Positions 28,141 through 36,658 of a stretch of DNA of 64,000 bases are shown in pieces. Each line of letters starts with the position of its first letter. The stretch's first letter is position 1. This DNA is from Nostoc sp. NMS2 (GTDB taxonomy: Bacteria > Cyanobacteriota > Cyanobacteriia > Cyanobacteriales > Nostocaceae): positions 1-64,000 of the forward strand of contig NZ_JABXKH010000047.1 in NCBI RefSeq assembly GCF_017115105.1. The letters run 5' to 3'. The position numbers were made by a program, and so were the translations under genes. Below the pieces are notes generated by a model, which worked only from the letters and a program-made list of their open reading frames with translations, had not been told where the DNA came from and did no database searches.

Positions 28141-28605
28141 TCAATTGTTAGACGTGTTAGGCGTTTTAACCTGACGTGCCATGTCTAGGTAAGCACTCAT
28201 ATTCGCACCTGGACGACGACGACCATTAGAGCTAGTAGTCGAAGGAGCAAGATATTTTGGTGCAAAGGTGGTTTCAGTAGGTGTTTTTGGGCTAGCGGTG
28301 GCGGCTGCTTTAGCGGGTTCAGCTTTGACAGCTTTACCATTCTGAGATGCTTCTACTTTAGTCTTTGTCGCAGTTGTGGTTGCTTTAGTAGTCTCAGCTT
28401 TAGGGCTTTTTGCAGCCGGAGATACTGCTGGTGCCACAGCCTTTTTACCGTTTGATGCTGCTGGTTTCGATTGACTGGTTGCTTCATCCAGTTCTAAGAA
28501 GTAACCATTGCTTTGTTTTTTTGCAGGTAACAGCTTAGTCACGAAACCAAGAATCCCAGCTACGAAACCGAGAATCCCTGAAATTAACTTTTTGATAAAA
28601 TCCAT
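28141..28605 (-). CDS. Hypothetical protein with N-terminal amphipathic helix and Ala/Lys/Thr-rich tail
   Basis: The 154-residue protein starts with a strongly hydrophobic, glycine-containing helix (MDFIKKLISGILGFVAGILG) suited to lying on or in a membrane. A low-complexity Ala/Lys/Thr/Pro linker and a short conserved-looking end (GRRRPGANMSAYLDMARQVK) follow. A good GGCAGGAG ribosome site precedes the ATG. Function is unknown. Confidence 0.7.
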   Translation of the reverse strand: MDFIKKLISGILGFVAGILGFVTKLLPAKKQSNGYFLELDEATSQSKPAASNGKKAVAPAVSPAAKSPKAETTKATTTATKTKVEASQNGKAVKAEPAKAAATASPKTPTETTFAPKYLAPSTTSSNGRRRPGANMSAYLDMARQVKTPNTSNN

Positions 28606-29006
28606 TACAATTACTCCTGCCTTTTATATTTGGAACTCGACCGTAATTGTTAAAAATTACGAAAAAATGTAACATTTTCTACTTTGGTGTCACCTCGTTC
28701 TAGTGACAACCCTTATAAATTTGTGCTTAATCAACATTGTAGTAAAAATATAGGGCAAATGTTCTTTATGCAAGCACTTGCGGCCTTTATACACCAAGAA
28801 CTAATTATTAAATTTTACTGTAACTAAGAGCAAGATTCTGAAAGCAAGCTTTATAAAAATTAACACTTCTTCGTTTGAAAATTATTGATTGGAAAAAAAG
28901 CAAGCGGTTTACTTTTAACCAGTGGGAGGATTGTCATAGGTTGTTGGCAGATAGCAACAGTACTCAGTTACATTTTGTACAGACTTCATTCAGCCAGATT
29001 TTAGAG
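28606..29006. other. Divergent intergenic region
   Basis: AT-rich spacer between the 154-residue protein and the hydrolase. The hydrolase frame can be extended upstream to a TTG at 28875, but the ATG at 29007 is preferred. No other feature is seen. Confidence 0.4.
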
Positions 29007-29639
29007 ATGAATACTGAAAATCAGCAGCGCAATCCTGTGTTATTGGTACACGGCATTGACGATACGGGGGCAGTTTTTCATGAAATGGCAGGTTACTTAG
29101 GATTACAGGGGTGGTCTGTATATTCTCTGGATCTGGTTCCTAATAATGGTGATGTGGGTCTTGATGAGTTGGCAAAGCAAGTAGCCAATTATGTTGCTGC
29201 AACCTTTGCACCAGAACAAGGGCTAGATTTAGTAGGCTTCAGCATGGGAGGAATTGTTAGTCGTTACTATATCCAGCGACTGGGAGGAATTAGCCGCGTA
29301 CAAAGATTTATTACGATCTCTTCACCCCATAATGGAACTGTGGTTGCTTATGGTTCCCAGCGTCCTGGTTGCGTACAAATGCGCCCCAACAGCATTTTTC
29401 TCAAGGATTTAAATTCTGATGCTGTAATATTGGAGCAACTAGATTTTACTTCTATCTGGACACCTTATGATTTGATGATTGTCCCAGCGAATAATTCACA
29501 AATGCCCATAGGAAGCGAAGTAATAGTACCAGTCGCCCTACATCCTTGGATGCTAACAGATTCAAGGAGTTTAGCAGTAGTAAAAGCAGCTTTAACAAAG
29601 CCTATTAAGCTACCCCTCCTTAAGAAAGCATCCAGTTAG
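29007..29639 (+). CDS. Lipase-like alpha/beta hydrolase
   Basis: The 210-residue protein starts at the ATG at 29007. NPVLLVHGIDDTGAVFHEMA gives the oxyanion region, GFSMGG the nucleophile elbow with Ser, and a His near the C-terminus (ALHPWML) completes a triad with an Asp. It resembles the EstA/LipA-type triacylglycerol lipases and carboxylesterases. No signal peptide or lid is obvious. The substrate is unknown. Confidence 0.82.
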   Translation: MNTENQQRNPVLLVHGIDDTGAVFHEMAGYLGLQGWSVYSLDLVPNNGDVGLDELAKQVANYVAATFAPEQGLDLVGFSMGGIVSRYYIQRLGGISRVQRFITISSPHNGTVVAYGSQRPGCVQMRPNSIFLKDLNSDAVILEQLDFTSIWTPYDLMIVPANNSQMPIGSEVIVPVALHPWMLTDSRSLAVVKAALTKPIKLPLLKKASS

Positions 29640-29799
29640 TAGCCAAGATACTTACCACCCTCAATCTAAACCACGTCTATCTTGAAACCTGTAGTTCAAC
29701 TCTAATGAATAAGGATTTGCCCTCATCCCCTAACCTATCCCCCATATCTGGGTGAGGGCGAAAACTATGGTTCTCAACTTAGATGAGGTTTATTCATCT

Positions 29800-29908
29800 T
29801 TAATTACGAATTACGTAAAGCCTGCGGCATAGCTTCGCTTAACGTGGATGCCGGAGGCTCTATTACGAATTACGAATTACGAATTACGAATTACGAATTA
29901 CGAATTAC
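29800..29908. repeat. TTACGAA heptamer tandem array and flanking repeat
   Basis: From 29862 six or more units of TTACGAA follow one another. 'aagcctgcggcatagcttcg' and 'cgtggatgccggaggct' form an embedded imperfect inverted repeat just upstream. Confidence 0.85.
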
Positions 29909-30340
29909 TTAAGTCCTATCCCCAATTTGTGTATGTTCGTAACTCCCAAAAATCGCCTCTGGGTAACGATAATACTTGAATTCCATAAGGTTATAAAAAG
30001 GATCTTCTAAAAAGAAAGTGTGATGTTCAAGAGGAGAACCGACAAAGCGATTTTTAGTTTCTTCACGAAAAAGTAGCTGTTGTTGTTGTGCCCTTTCTAG
30101 TAAGTCTTGCCAGTCACGTTCTTGGGTAAAAATTAGTCCAAAGTGTCTGGGATATATACTGTGTTGCGGTATCAAGGGTTCTTTTGTTACGTGAGCTACT
30201 AGTTGATGACCATAGAGATTTAGAATCAGCGCGTGATGGTTTTCACGACCAGGAACGCAGCCCAAGCCATCCACGTAATATGCTTTTGTTTGGGCAATGT
30301 CAGTCACAGGGAAAGCAAGATGGAATAAAGTTTGGCTCAT
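29909..30340 (-). CDS. VOC-family (glyoxalase/dioxygenase fold) protein
   Basis: The 143-residue protein starts HLAFPVTDIAQTKAYYVDGL, the typical VOC beta-alpha opening, and ends EHHTFFLEDPFYNLMEFKYY, with the metal-ligand type His/Glu positions. The fold covers dioxygenases, glyoxalases and resistance proteins; this member's reaction is unknown. Confidence 0.85.
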   Translation of the reverse strand: MSQTLFHLAFPVTDIAQTKAYYVDGLGCVPGRENHHALILNLYGHQLVAHVTKEPLIPQHSIYPRHFGLIFTQERDWQDLLERAQQQQLLFREETKNRFVGSPLEHHTFFLEDPFYNLMEFKYYRYPEAIFGSYEHTQIGDRT

Positions 30341-30947
30341 AGCTATCTGGGAAAAATATTAGTAGTTGATGCTATCTACAATTTATTCTGTGAAGTTTTG
30401 ATTGTCGTCAACTTGAACACAGTTTTAACTGACAATAATTTATATGCTTGATCTTTATAACTAAAGCTAGGGACTGAGTACCGCTTCAGTCACTGCACCT
30501 TGTGGCTAAGGAATTTGCCCTACATTTACATAATTTACACTTAATTCTTTAGGTGACTGTTTTCTCTTGTGCAGGTATACTAATTTATGTTTGCCTGGAC
30601 AGACACTCAGTAAAGTAGATTTCAGAGCTTACAACTTTATGATAGATGGTGGGTTGAGAACTTAACGCACCATGATAAAGTGCTTTGGATCAGTTATTAG
30701 AAGAGTCCACCCAACTAAACAAAATTTTTGCATTTTGTTTAGTCTACCTTCTTTAATAAATATTGCAGTGTATATGTAAGACGTTGTTTGTAGTTTTACA
30801 CTCAGCTTTGAGGGTGATGCAGATGCACTTTAGTTAATAATACAAACATATTACTTTAACTGGAGAGGTTTTAGAAATTAAGCACTAAGCATGACAAATT
30901 CGTTATTCTGTTCATGTTCAGACAAAATTACTCATGATTAATTGCTG
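30341..30947. other. Long divergent intergenic region
   Basis: About 600 bases without a supported gene. I see no tRNA, clear hairpin or repeat, apart from the AT-rich promoter-like end before the DUF92 gene. Confidence 0.4.
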
Positions 30948-31769
30948 ATGTCATCCTTAATTGATTCTGTTAATCCTTGGTTGGTGGCAGTAGTATTAAA
31001 CACAATTCTATTGGGTTTAGCTTGGATTGCTCCCAAAAAGCTACTTACACCTGCTGGATCGTTTCATGCGTGGTTTCTGGCCATCCTAATTTGGGTAACT
31101 CTAGGCTGGCAAGGATATACAGTAGTGATGTTCTATTTTCTGGTTGGTTCTGGTGTTACCCGCATCGGTATGGCGCAGAAAGAGGCTGAAGGGATTGCCG
31201 AAAAGCGTTCTGGGGCAAGGGGCCCAGAGAATGTCTGGGGTTCCGCTTTGACTGGGGCGCTGTGTGCCTTGGGAGTAGGGATAATAAATTCGGGATTCTT
31301 TGTAGCTAGTCCCCAATCCCTAGTCCCCAATACTTCGGCAACGCTCAGTACGAGTCTCCAGTCCCTATTATTACTAGGCTATGTAGCGAGTTTCAGTACC
31401 AAACTGGCTGACACTACTGCAAGTGAAGTTGGTAAAACGTATGGTAAAAGCACCTTTTTAATTACCACACTCAAACCAGTGCCTCGCGGTACAGAAGGGG
31501 CGGTAAGCTTGGAGGGAACTTTAGCTGGTATTGTGGCTTCTGTAGCGATCGCATTTGTTGGTTGGGGAGTTGGTTTAATCGATCTATTAGGAGTCGCTTG
31601 GTGTATACTGGCAGCATTTATTGCCACTAACTTAGAAAGTGTAATTGGGGCAACACTGCAATCTAAGTATACTTGGTTGACCAATGAAGTAGTAAATATT
31701 TTTAATACATTAATCGGTGCGATCGCAGCTGTGTTACTTTCCTGGACATGGGTAAATATCATTAAGTAG
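30948..31769 (+). CDS. DUF92 (TIGR00297) membrane protein
   Basis: The protein has 273 residues with about six hydrophobic segments. Family motifs include GSGVTRIGMAQKEAEGIAEK, SFSTKLADTTASEVGKTYGK and the C-terminal NEVVNIFNTLIGA. Plant relatives (VTE6) act as phytyl-phosphate kinases in tocopherol synthesis, so a prenyl-phosphate role is plausible here but unproven. Around residues 118-140 a stretch (SPQSLVPNTSATLSTSLQS) is encoded by sequence matching the genome's intergenic repeats; it looks like an in-frame insertion in a loop. Confidence 0.88.
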   Translation: MSSLIDSVNPWLVAVVLNTILLGLAWIAPKKLLTPAGSFHAWFLAILIWVTLGWQGYTVVMFYFLVGSGVTRIGMAQKEAEGIAEKRSGARGPENVWGSALTGALCALGVGIINSGFFVASPQSLVPNTSATLSTSLQSLLLLGYVASFSTKLADTTASEVGKTYGKSTFLITTLKPVPRGTEGAVSLEGTLAGIVASVAIAFVGWGVGLIDLLGVAWCILAAFIATNLESVIGATLQSKYTWLTNEVVNIFNTLIGAIAAVLLSWTWVNIIK

Positions 31770-32130
31770 ATCGAGCAATGGGCATTGGCCAAACAGGGCA
31801 TTGGGCATGGAAAAGAGGCAGAGGGGCATAGGAGACAAGGGAGACAAGGAAGAGACTATTCAATAATTCCCCCTTGTCCCCCTTGTCTCCCTCATCCCCC
31901 TCATCCTCCCCTGCTCCCTGCTCCCCATCTTTCTCTTCTTGGAGTTCTGAGTAAAGAAGTGAGATTCTCCACTCAGGGCAGTGGTAGAAAATAAGCAATC
32001 TGCTTTACTACTGCACTACCGATGATATTTTCAATCCTGTTTTGTCCCCGCTAGACTGTAAACATAATCATGGGAAATTATTGTATTGAATAGCTATATA
32101 ATTTTTTGACCATTTAGATGTAATTAGTTC
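31770..32130. other. Intergenic region with purine/pyrimidine-biased filler
   Basis: It contains 'gggcattg' units and complementary 'aagggagacaagg' and 'cccccttgtctccctc' stretches that can pair over ~70 bases (31800-31900). No gene is supported. Confidence 0.5.
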
Positions 32131-32181
32131 ATGGAATCTTTATCATTTTTATTCATCAACGACCAGATGATCTCTATATGA
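32131..32181 (+). pseudogene. Vestigial 5' duplicate of the PpiC gene start
   Basis: A 16-codon frame, MESLSFLFINDQMISI, then a stop, matches the first 16 residues of the PpiC protein that starts at 32232 (MESLSFLTINDQIISI). The ~20 bases upstream of both starts also match. It appears to be the remnant of a tandem duplication with most of one copy deleted. Confidence 0.7.
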
Positions 32182-32231
32182 TTTAATTTAAAAGTCCTAT
32201 AAGTGTTTAACCATTTTCACATAATTAATTC

Positions 32232-33014
32232 ATGGAATCTTTATCATTTTTGACAATTAATGACCAAATAATTTCTATTGAGGAAGCTGTAAAGTACTTG
32301 CAAGCCTCTGGAAAATTGGGGCAGTTCATTGGAGATATTCTCCGCCAGCACGTAATTGAGGAAGAAATCCGAACACGAGACGATATTGAAATTGGTACAG
32401 CAATAACTGAACAGTCCATTATTGACTTTAGACTGAAAAATCAACTGACTGACCCCCAAAGTTTTCAAGAATGGTTAAAGACCAATAACACAGATTACGC
32501 CACATTTTACACATCAGTTACTTTTGGTTACAAGTTAGAAAAGCTGAAAGCTGTAGTCACGGAACCAAAAATCCAAGAATATTTTATTGAACGCAAAATC
32601 TTTTTAGATCGGATGGTACTTTCTCGGATAGTTGTTAATAATCGAGAATTGGCAGACGAACTTCAAACCCAAATTGAAGAAGGAGGTAGTTTTGAGCAAC
32701 TAGCTAAAGAGTATTCACTTTCAGATGACCGAATTGTGAACGGCATGATGGGAATAGTCAGCCGAGGAAGTATGCCGGATATATTACGGGCAGCTATTGA
32801 TGTGGCAAGTCCTGGACAATTAATAGGACCAATAGAAATCGTTGGCAAAGACTCTCCTCAAGGAGAAGGACCTTATGGTTTGTTTCGAGTAGAACAATTT
32901 CTGCCAGCGTCTTTAGAAGATACTCAACTCAAGCAAGCACTACAAAATGAGTTATTTGAGAAATGGCTAGCAGAGAAAATTCAAAAACTGACAGTCAAGT
33001 TACAAGTGAGTTAA
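32232..33014 (+). CDS. PpiC/parvulin-type peptidyl-prolyl isomerase of a type I secretion locus
   Basis: The 260-residue protein has a helical SurA-like N-terminal part (~10-110) and a parvulin domain at about 120-225 (MVLSRIVVNNRELADELQTQ, LAKEYSLSDDR, GPIEIVGKDSPQGEGPYGLF). It lacks a signal peptide, so it should act in the cytoplasm, perhaps keeping cargo export-ready. The next gene overlaps it by 52 bases, so it is coupled to the ABC exporter. PpiC-type genes beside such exporters recur in cyanobacteria. Confidence 0.88.
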   Translation: MESLSFLTINDQIISIEEAVKYLQASGKLGQFIGDILRQHVIEEEIRTRDDIEIGTAITEQSIIDFRLKNQLTDPQSFQEWLKTNNTDYATFYTSVTFGYKLEKLKAVVTEPKIQEYFIERKIFLDRMVLSRIVVNNRELADELQTQIEEGGSFEQLAKEYSLSDDRIVNGMMGIVSRGSMPDILRAAIDVASPGQLIGPIEIVGKDSPQGEGPYGLFRVEQFLPASLEDTQLKQALQNELFEKWLAEKIQKLTVKLQVS

Positions 33015-35665
33015 AAATTCTGGATAATGAATCTTTACGATTAAAAGTGCTAGCTTCTTTGCCTTGGAATCAGCCGCCGCTATGCTGGTTGACTCCCGAA
33101 CAAAAATCCCAATTGGAAAATGAGTGCCAAACTCGTCAGTATCGTTTGGGAGAGAAAATTTGGTCAAACGATGTTGGTCGTTACCAATTCTTAATTGTGG
33201 CTGGAAAAGTTCGCTTACGAGAAGAAGGAGTTGGCAAACCAATAGCCGCCCTAGATGTGGGGGATTGGTTTGGTGATTTACAAAAGCTGTCTGCGGATTT
33301 TAAAGCTGTAGCTGCTAGCAAAGAAGTAGTAGTAGTGTGTTGGGATACAGCCCTGTGGACAGAATTTTCTAACCCACAAATTCAGGAATTTTGGCAAGTC
33401 TTACCAGTGAATATGGAGGGAGAAAGAGAGACATTTTCCTTCTCTTCCACTCCTTCAGTAAGATCAGTCTCAGATGGGACTTCCAGCCCTCACAGCCTCC
33501 AACCGCAAAGACAACTCCCAGCCGCCAATTTAATCATCTCAAATTATCCGTTTGTTGCTAGCTGGAATACTGCTGCTGCTTGTTTAACAATGGTGGCGCA
33601 ACAGCTAGAAAATTCTGTGCAACTGGAATGGGTGCAGCGTCAACTCAGAGGACAACGCCCAAAACAGGTTGTAGAAGCAGGAGAAAAGTTAGGGTTAGTG
33701 TTGCGGCGATTACAAGTGAGTTGGGGTGAGTTGCGACAACTGTCATTTCCAGCTTTACTGTTGTGGAGTTCTGACTCACCACAGAGTCCATCCTGGGTGG
33801 TAGCTTATGGAGTTAAGGGCGATCGCTTAATTATCGCTAACCCTCTAAATCCCGATTGCATTTGTGAAACCTTACCGCAGTCCATAGTTGAGGCATCGTG
33901 GGATGGACGATTGTGGCAAGTAGAACTCATATCTCAACAAGAAACATTTAATCTTAGTTGGTTTACCCCAGCAGTTTGGAAGTATAAGGGATTACTAACA
34001 GAAGTATTATTAGCATCTTTTACCTTGCAGCTTTTGGGGTTAACAACACCACTAATTACGCAAGTCGTCATTGATAAAGTGATGGTGCAGGGGAGTTTGC
34101 CAACTCTTGATGTTATGGCGATCGCACTTTTATGCGTAGCCATATTTGAGTCTATACTTGGCATTCTGCGCCTATTCATCTTTACCCATACAGCCCGTCG
34201 TCTAGATTTAAGTTTATCAGCACAGCTATTTCGCCACCTGATGCGTTTGCCTTTGGCTTATTTTGAGTCGCGGCGCGTCGGAGACACAATAGCACGAGTC
34301 CAGGAACTTGAACAAATTCGTCAGTTTCTCACGGGTACAGCATTAACTGTAATTCTAGATAGCATCTTTGCTGTGGTGTATCTAGCATTGATGTTTTACT
34401 ATAACGTTCCACTCACCTTTGTGGCTTTAGCAGTATTGCCACTGTTTGCGACTTTGACGATAGTTGCAACACCAATTCTGCGTAACTGGCTCAACGAAAC
34501 CTTTAACCGGAGTGCCGATAGTCAATCCTTTCTAGTAGAGACAATTACAGGGATTCATTCAGTTAAAGCTCATGCAGCCGAACCAGTAGCCCGCGATCGC
34601 TGGGAAGGCTTATTTGCTCGCTTCATTCGCACAGGTTTTAAAGCCTCTACCACCTCCAATATCAGCAGCAACATTGGTGACTTCCTCACCAATTTTTCCA
34701 CCATGCTGATTCTCTGGTTTGGAGCCAAATTAGTCATCGAACAAAAGCTCACAATTGGACAGCTAGTTGCCTTTCAAATGCTTTCTGGCAGAGTTACAGG
34801 GCCACTTTTGCGCTTAGTACAGTTATGGCAAACCCTCCAACAAGTGCTACTTTCTGTAGATCGCATTGGTGATATTCTCAACGTCTCCCCAGAAGCTGAA
34901 CTAGGAACCGGTCTAGTTTTACCACCTCTGAAAGGTCAAGTCACCTTCGAGCAAGTATTTTTCCGCTACCGACCGAACTTTGAAGCAATTCTGCGGGGAA
35001 TCTCATTTAATGCCGAACCAGGGCAATTTGTTGGCATTGTCGGACGTAGCGGTTCTGGAAAAAGTACCCTGTCTAAGCTATTGCAACGCCTGTATCAAAT
35101 TGAATCAGGACGCATCCTCATTGATGGTTTTGATATAAAAAGTGCCGATTTAGCTTCACTGCGGCAACAAGTTAGTGTAGTTCTCCAAGAAGACTTTTTA
35201 TTCAACGGTTCCATTTTGGAAAATATCACTCTTGGTACTCCCGATATTACCTCAGAGCAAGTGGTAGAAGCGGCAAGACTAGCAGTAGCACACGACTTCA
35301 TCAGTCAATTACCCTACGGTTACGAAACCAATGTGGGTGAACGTGGTACAGCTTTATCTGGTGGACAAAGGCAACGTATTGCCCTCGCAAGGTTATTTCT
35401 TTCCCAAGCACCGATTTTAGTTTTGGATGAAGCTACCAGCGCTTTGGATAGTGAAACTGAACAACAAGTACTACAAAACCTGCAAAAAGTTTCCGCTAAC
35501 CGTACTGTGTTTCTGATTGCTCACCGCTTTGCCCCTCTCAAACGCGCTGATTTGATTTTGGTATTAGAGCAAGGCGTGATTGCCGAACGTGGCACTCACT
35601 CAGAGTTATTGCAACAAAAGGGTTTGTATTGGTCACTATACCAACGGCAGCAAGCAAACATTTAA
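32963..35665 (+). CDS. Type I secretion ABC exporter with cNMP-binding-like and degenerate C39 domains
   Basis: This 900-residue HlyB-type exporter has, in order: a cyclic-nucleotide-binding-like domain (~28-130); a C39 peptidase-like domain (~195-325) whose catalytic Cys position is Thr (NTAAACLTM instead of the usual D-C-G-A-A-C), so it is a substrate-docking CLD rather than a protease; a six-helix membrane domain (~340-620); and an ATPase (~670-895) with GRSGSGKST, LSGGQRQR and ILVLDEATS intact. The partner HlyD is encoded on the other strand at 38.9-40.4 kb. Likely cargoes are the subtilase and perhaps RTX-like proteins. Confidence 0.92.
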   Translation: MASRENSKTDSQVTSELKILDNESLRLKVLASLPWNQPPLCWLTPEQKSQLENECQTRQYRLGEKIWSNDVGRYQFLIVAGKVRLREEGVGKPIAALDVGDWFGDLQKLSADFKAVAASKEVVVVCWDTALWTEFSNPQIQEFWQVLPVNMEGERETFSFSSTPSVRSVSDGTSSPHSLQPQRQLPAANLIISNYPFVASWNTAAACLTMVAQQLENSVQLEWVQRQLRGQRPKQVVEAGEKLGLVLRRLQVSWGELRQLSFPALLLWSSDSPQSPSWVVAYGVKGDRLIIANPLNPDCICETLPQSIVEASWDGRLWQVELISQQETFNLSWFTPAVWKYKGLLTEVLLASFTLQLLGLTTPLITQVVIDKVMVQGSLPTLDVMAIALLCVAIFESILGILRLFIFTHTARRLDLSLSAQLFRHLMRLPLAYFESRRVGDTIARVQELEQIRQFLTGTALTVILDSIFAVVYLALMFYYNVPLTFVALAVLPLFATLTIVATPILRNWLNETFNRSADSQSFLVETITGIHSVKAHAAEPVARDRWEGLFARFIRTGFKASTTSNISSNIGDFLTNFSTMLILWFGAKLVIEQKLTIGQLVAFQMLSGRVTGPLLRLVQLWQTLQQVLLSVDRIGDILNVSPEAELGTGLVLPPLKGQVTFEQVFFRYRPNFEAILRGISFNAEPGQFVGIVGRSGSGKSTLSKLLQRLYQIESGRILIDGFDIKSADLASLRQQVSVVLQEDFLFNGSILENITLGTPDITSEQVVEAARLAVAHDFISQLPYGYETNVGERGTALSGGQRQRIALARLFLSQAPILVLDEATSALDSETEQQVLQNLQKVSANRTVFLIAHRFAPLKRADLILVLEQGVIAERGTHSELLQQKGLYWSLYQRQQANI

Positions 35666-36046
35666 GTAGGTCGGCGCAATTAAAGCTAACTGGCAAAGGC
35701 TGTCATTGGTCATTTGTCATTTGTCATTAGTAAGGGCTTTAAGCCTAATTACGTTTCGTAACATACTTGGTTTTTTTCGCGCCAACTTACTTAGTGGCTT
35801 TAACAAGCTTTTAACAAAGTTGGGGAGTGTAAGTTGCATAGCCTCTACAGGCAGAACGAATTGAAGCCTAAGCTAAATCCTCGTCACCAAACGTAATTAC
35901 GAATTACGAATTATTTAACTTGTGCTTATTTGATCCCTGAAAAGTGACTTCAGGATAGTCTTTGGCGAATGGAGTTATACTCCATTCGCCCTTTTAACGT
36001 GTAGCGGCAGTATCTACCCTCAAAGTACTCTTAGGGTAGGGATTAG
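35666..36046. other. Intergenic region with repeats and a terminator
   Basis: It contains a 'tcatttgtcattt' repeat, a short heptamer array near 35896, and the terminator at 35965. No gene is supported before the pseudogene at 36047. Confidence 0.45.
35965..35995 (+). terminator. Rho-independent terminator after the exporter
   Basis: A perfect 12-bp stem, GGCGAATGGAGT/ACTCCATTCGCC, with a 3-base loop is followed by CTTTT. It is ~300 bases downstream of the ABC exporter. Confidence 0.75.
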
Positions 36047-36217
36047 AGCGATCTATCCAAAGATACCGCTTTTAGTAATGATGATGTGTTGCTCACCTCT
36101 GGTGGCGTTAACGCTATTGCCGCAGGTGCTACTAGCTCAGAAACAGCATCGCTGATCGTTAACAATGCGATCGCCACAGGTAACTATTACTTGCTCTATC
36201 AAGCTGATGGTGCGTAA
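36047..36217 (+). pseudogene. CARDB-type domain fragment
   Basis: A frame reading SDLSKDTAFSNDDVLLTSGG and ending TGNYYLLYQADGA matches the CARDB adhesion-like domain of secreted cyanobacterial proteins. It has no start and ends at a stop. At its end the frame switches to a subtilase fragment, so it is half of a scrambled remnant. Confidence 0.6.
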
Positions 36218-36362
36218 TAAGTATGGTTTTGAAAGGGGAACGTCTATGGCGGCTCCTCACGTCGCCGGGGTAATAGCTTTGATGCTCAGTGCTAAGAAAG
36301 GTTTAACTGATGCCCAAGTGCGTCAGATTGTCACAACGACAGCAGGAAATAGCTTGGCATAG
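36216..36362 (+). pseudogene. Subtilase C-terminal fragment
   Basis: The frame reads NKYGFERGTSMAAPHVAGVI and ends LTDAQVRQIV..TTAGNS. It is nearly identical to the same region of the intact subtilase at 36.66-38.41 kb, including the catalytic Ser box. The rest of the protease is missing. Confidence 0.85.
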
Positions 36363-36409
36363 AACAATCCCTTAAGTGTCGTTTATCAAAAGTAAAATAG
36401 AATTTATAT

Positions 36410-36456
36410 AAGCGGCAGAATGAGTGGCGTTTGCTGCTCATTCTGCCGCTTATTTT
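36410..36456 (+). terminator. Rho-independent terminator after the subtilase remnant
   Basis: A perfect 15-bp stem, AAGCGGCAGAATGAG/CTCATTCTGCCGCTT, has a 12-base loop and ATTTTA after it. It lies 48 bases past the remnant's stop and ~210 before the intact subtilase. Confidence 0.75.
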
Positions 36457-36658
36457 ATAATTAAGCGGATTCTAAATAGCTCTTCACAAAAAGCATGATT
36501 ATCATAATATTTTTTTGGTAATAGAATTAGCATTTTATTATTAAAATTCATAGTACTTATTAACAATACGGCTTATTCACACATTAAAACTTTTGTTAAA
36601 AAAAGTTTTAACGATTCTAGCTGTTCAAAAACATTGTTGATTTTGAGAAAAAACACTT

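Noticed and set aside
29862-29905. Tandem repeats considered as a CRISPR array
   Set aside because: The units are 7 bases with no spacers; they are heptameric STRR sequences.
31762-31998. Opposing ~70-residue frames in the spacer after DUF92
   Set aside because: They translate purine/pyrimidine-biased intergenic filler (Gly/Asp/Glu or Pro/Cys runs).
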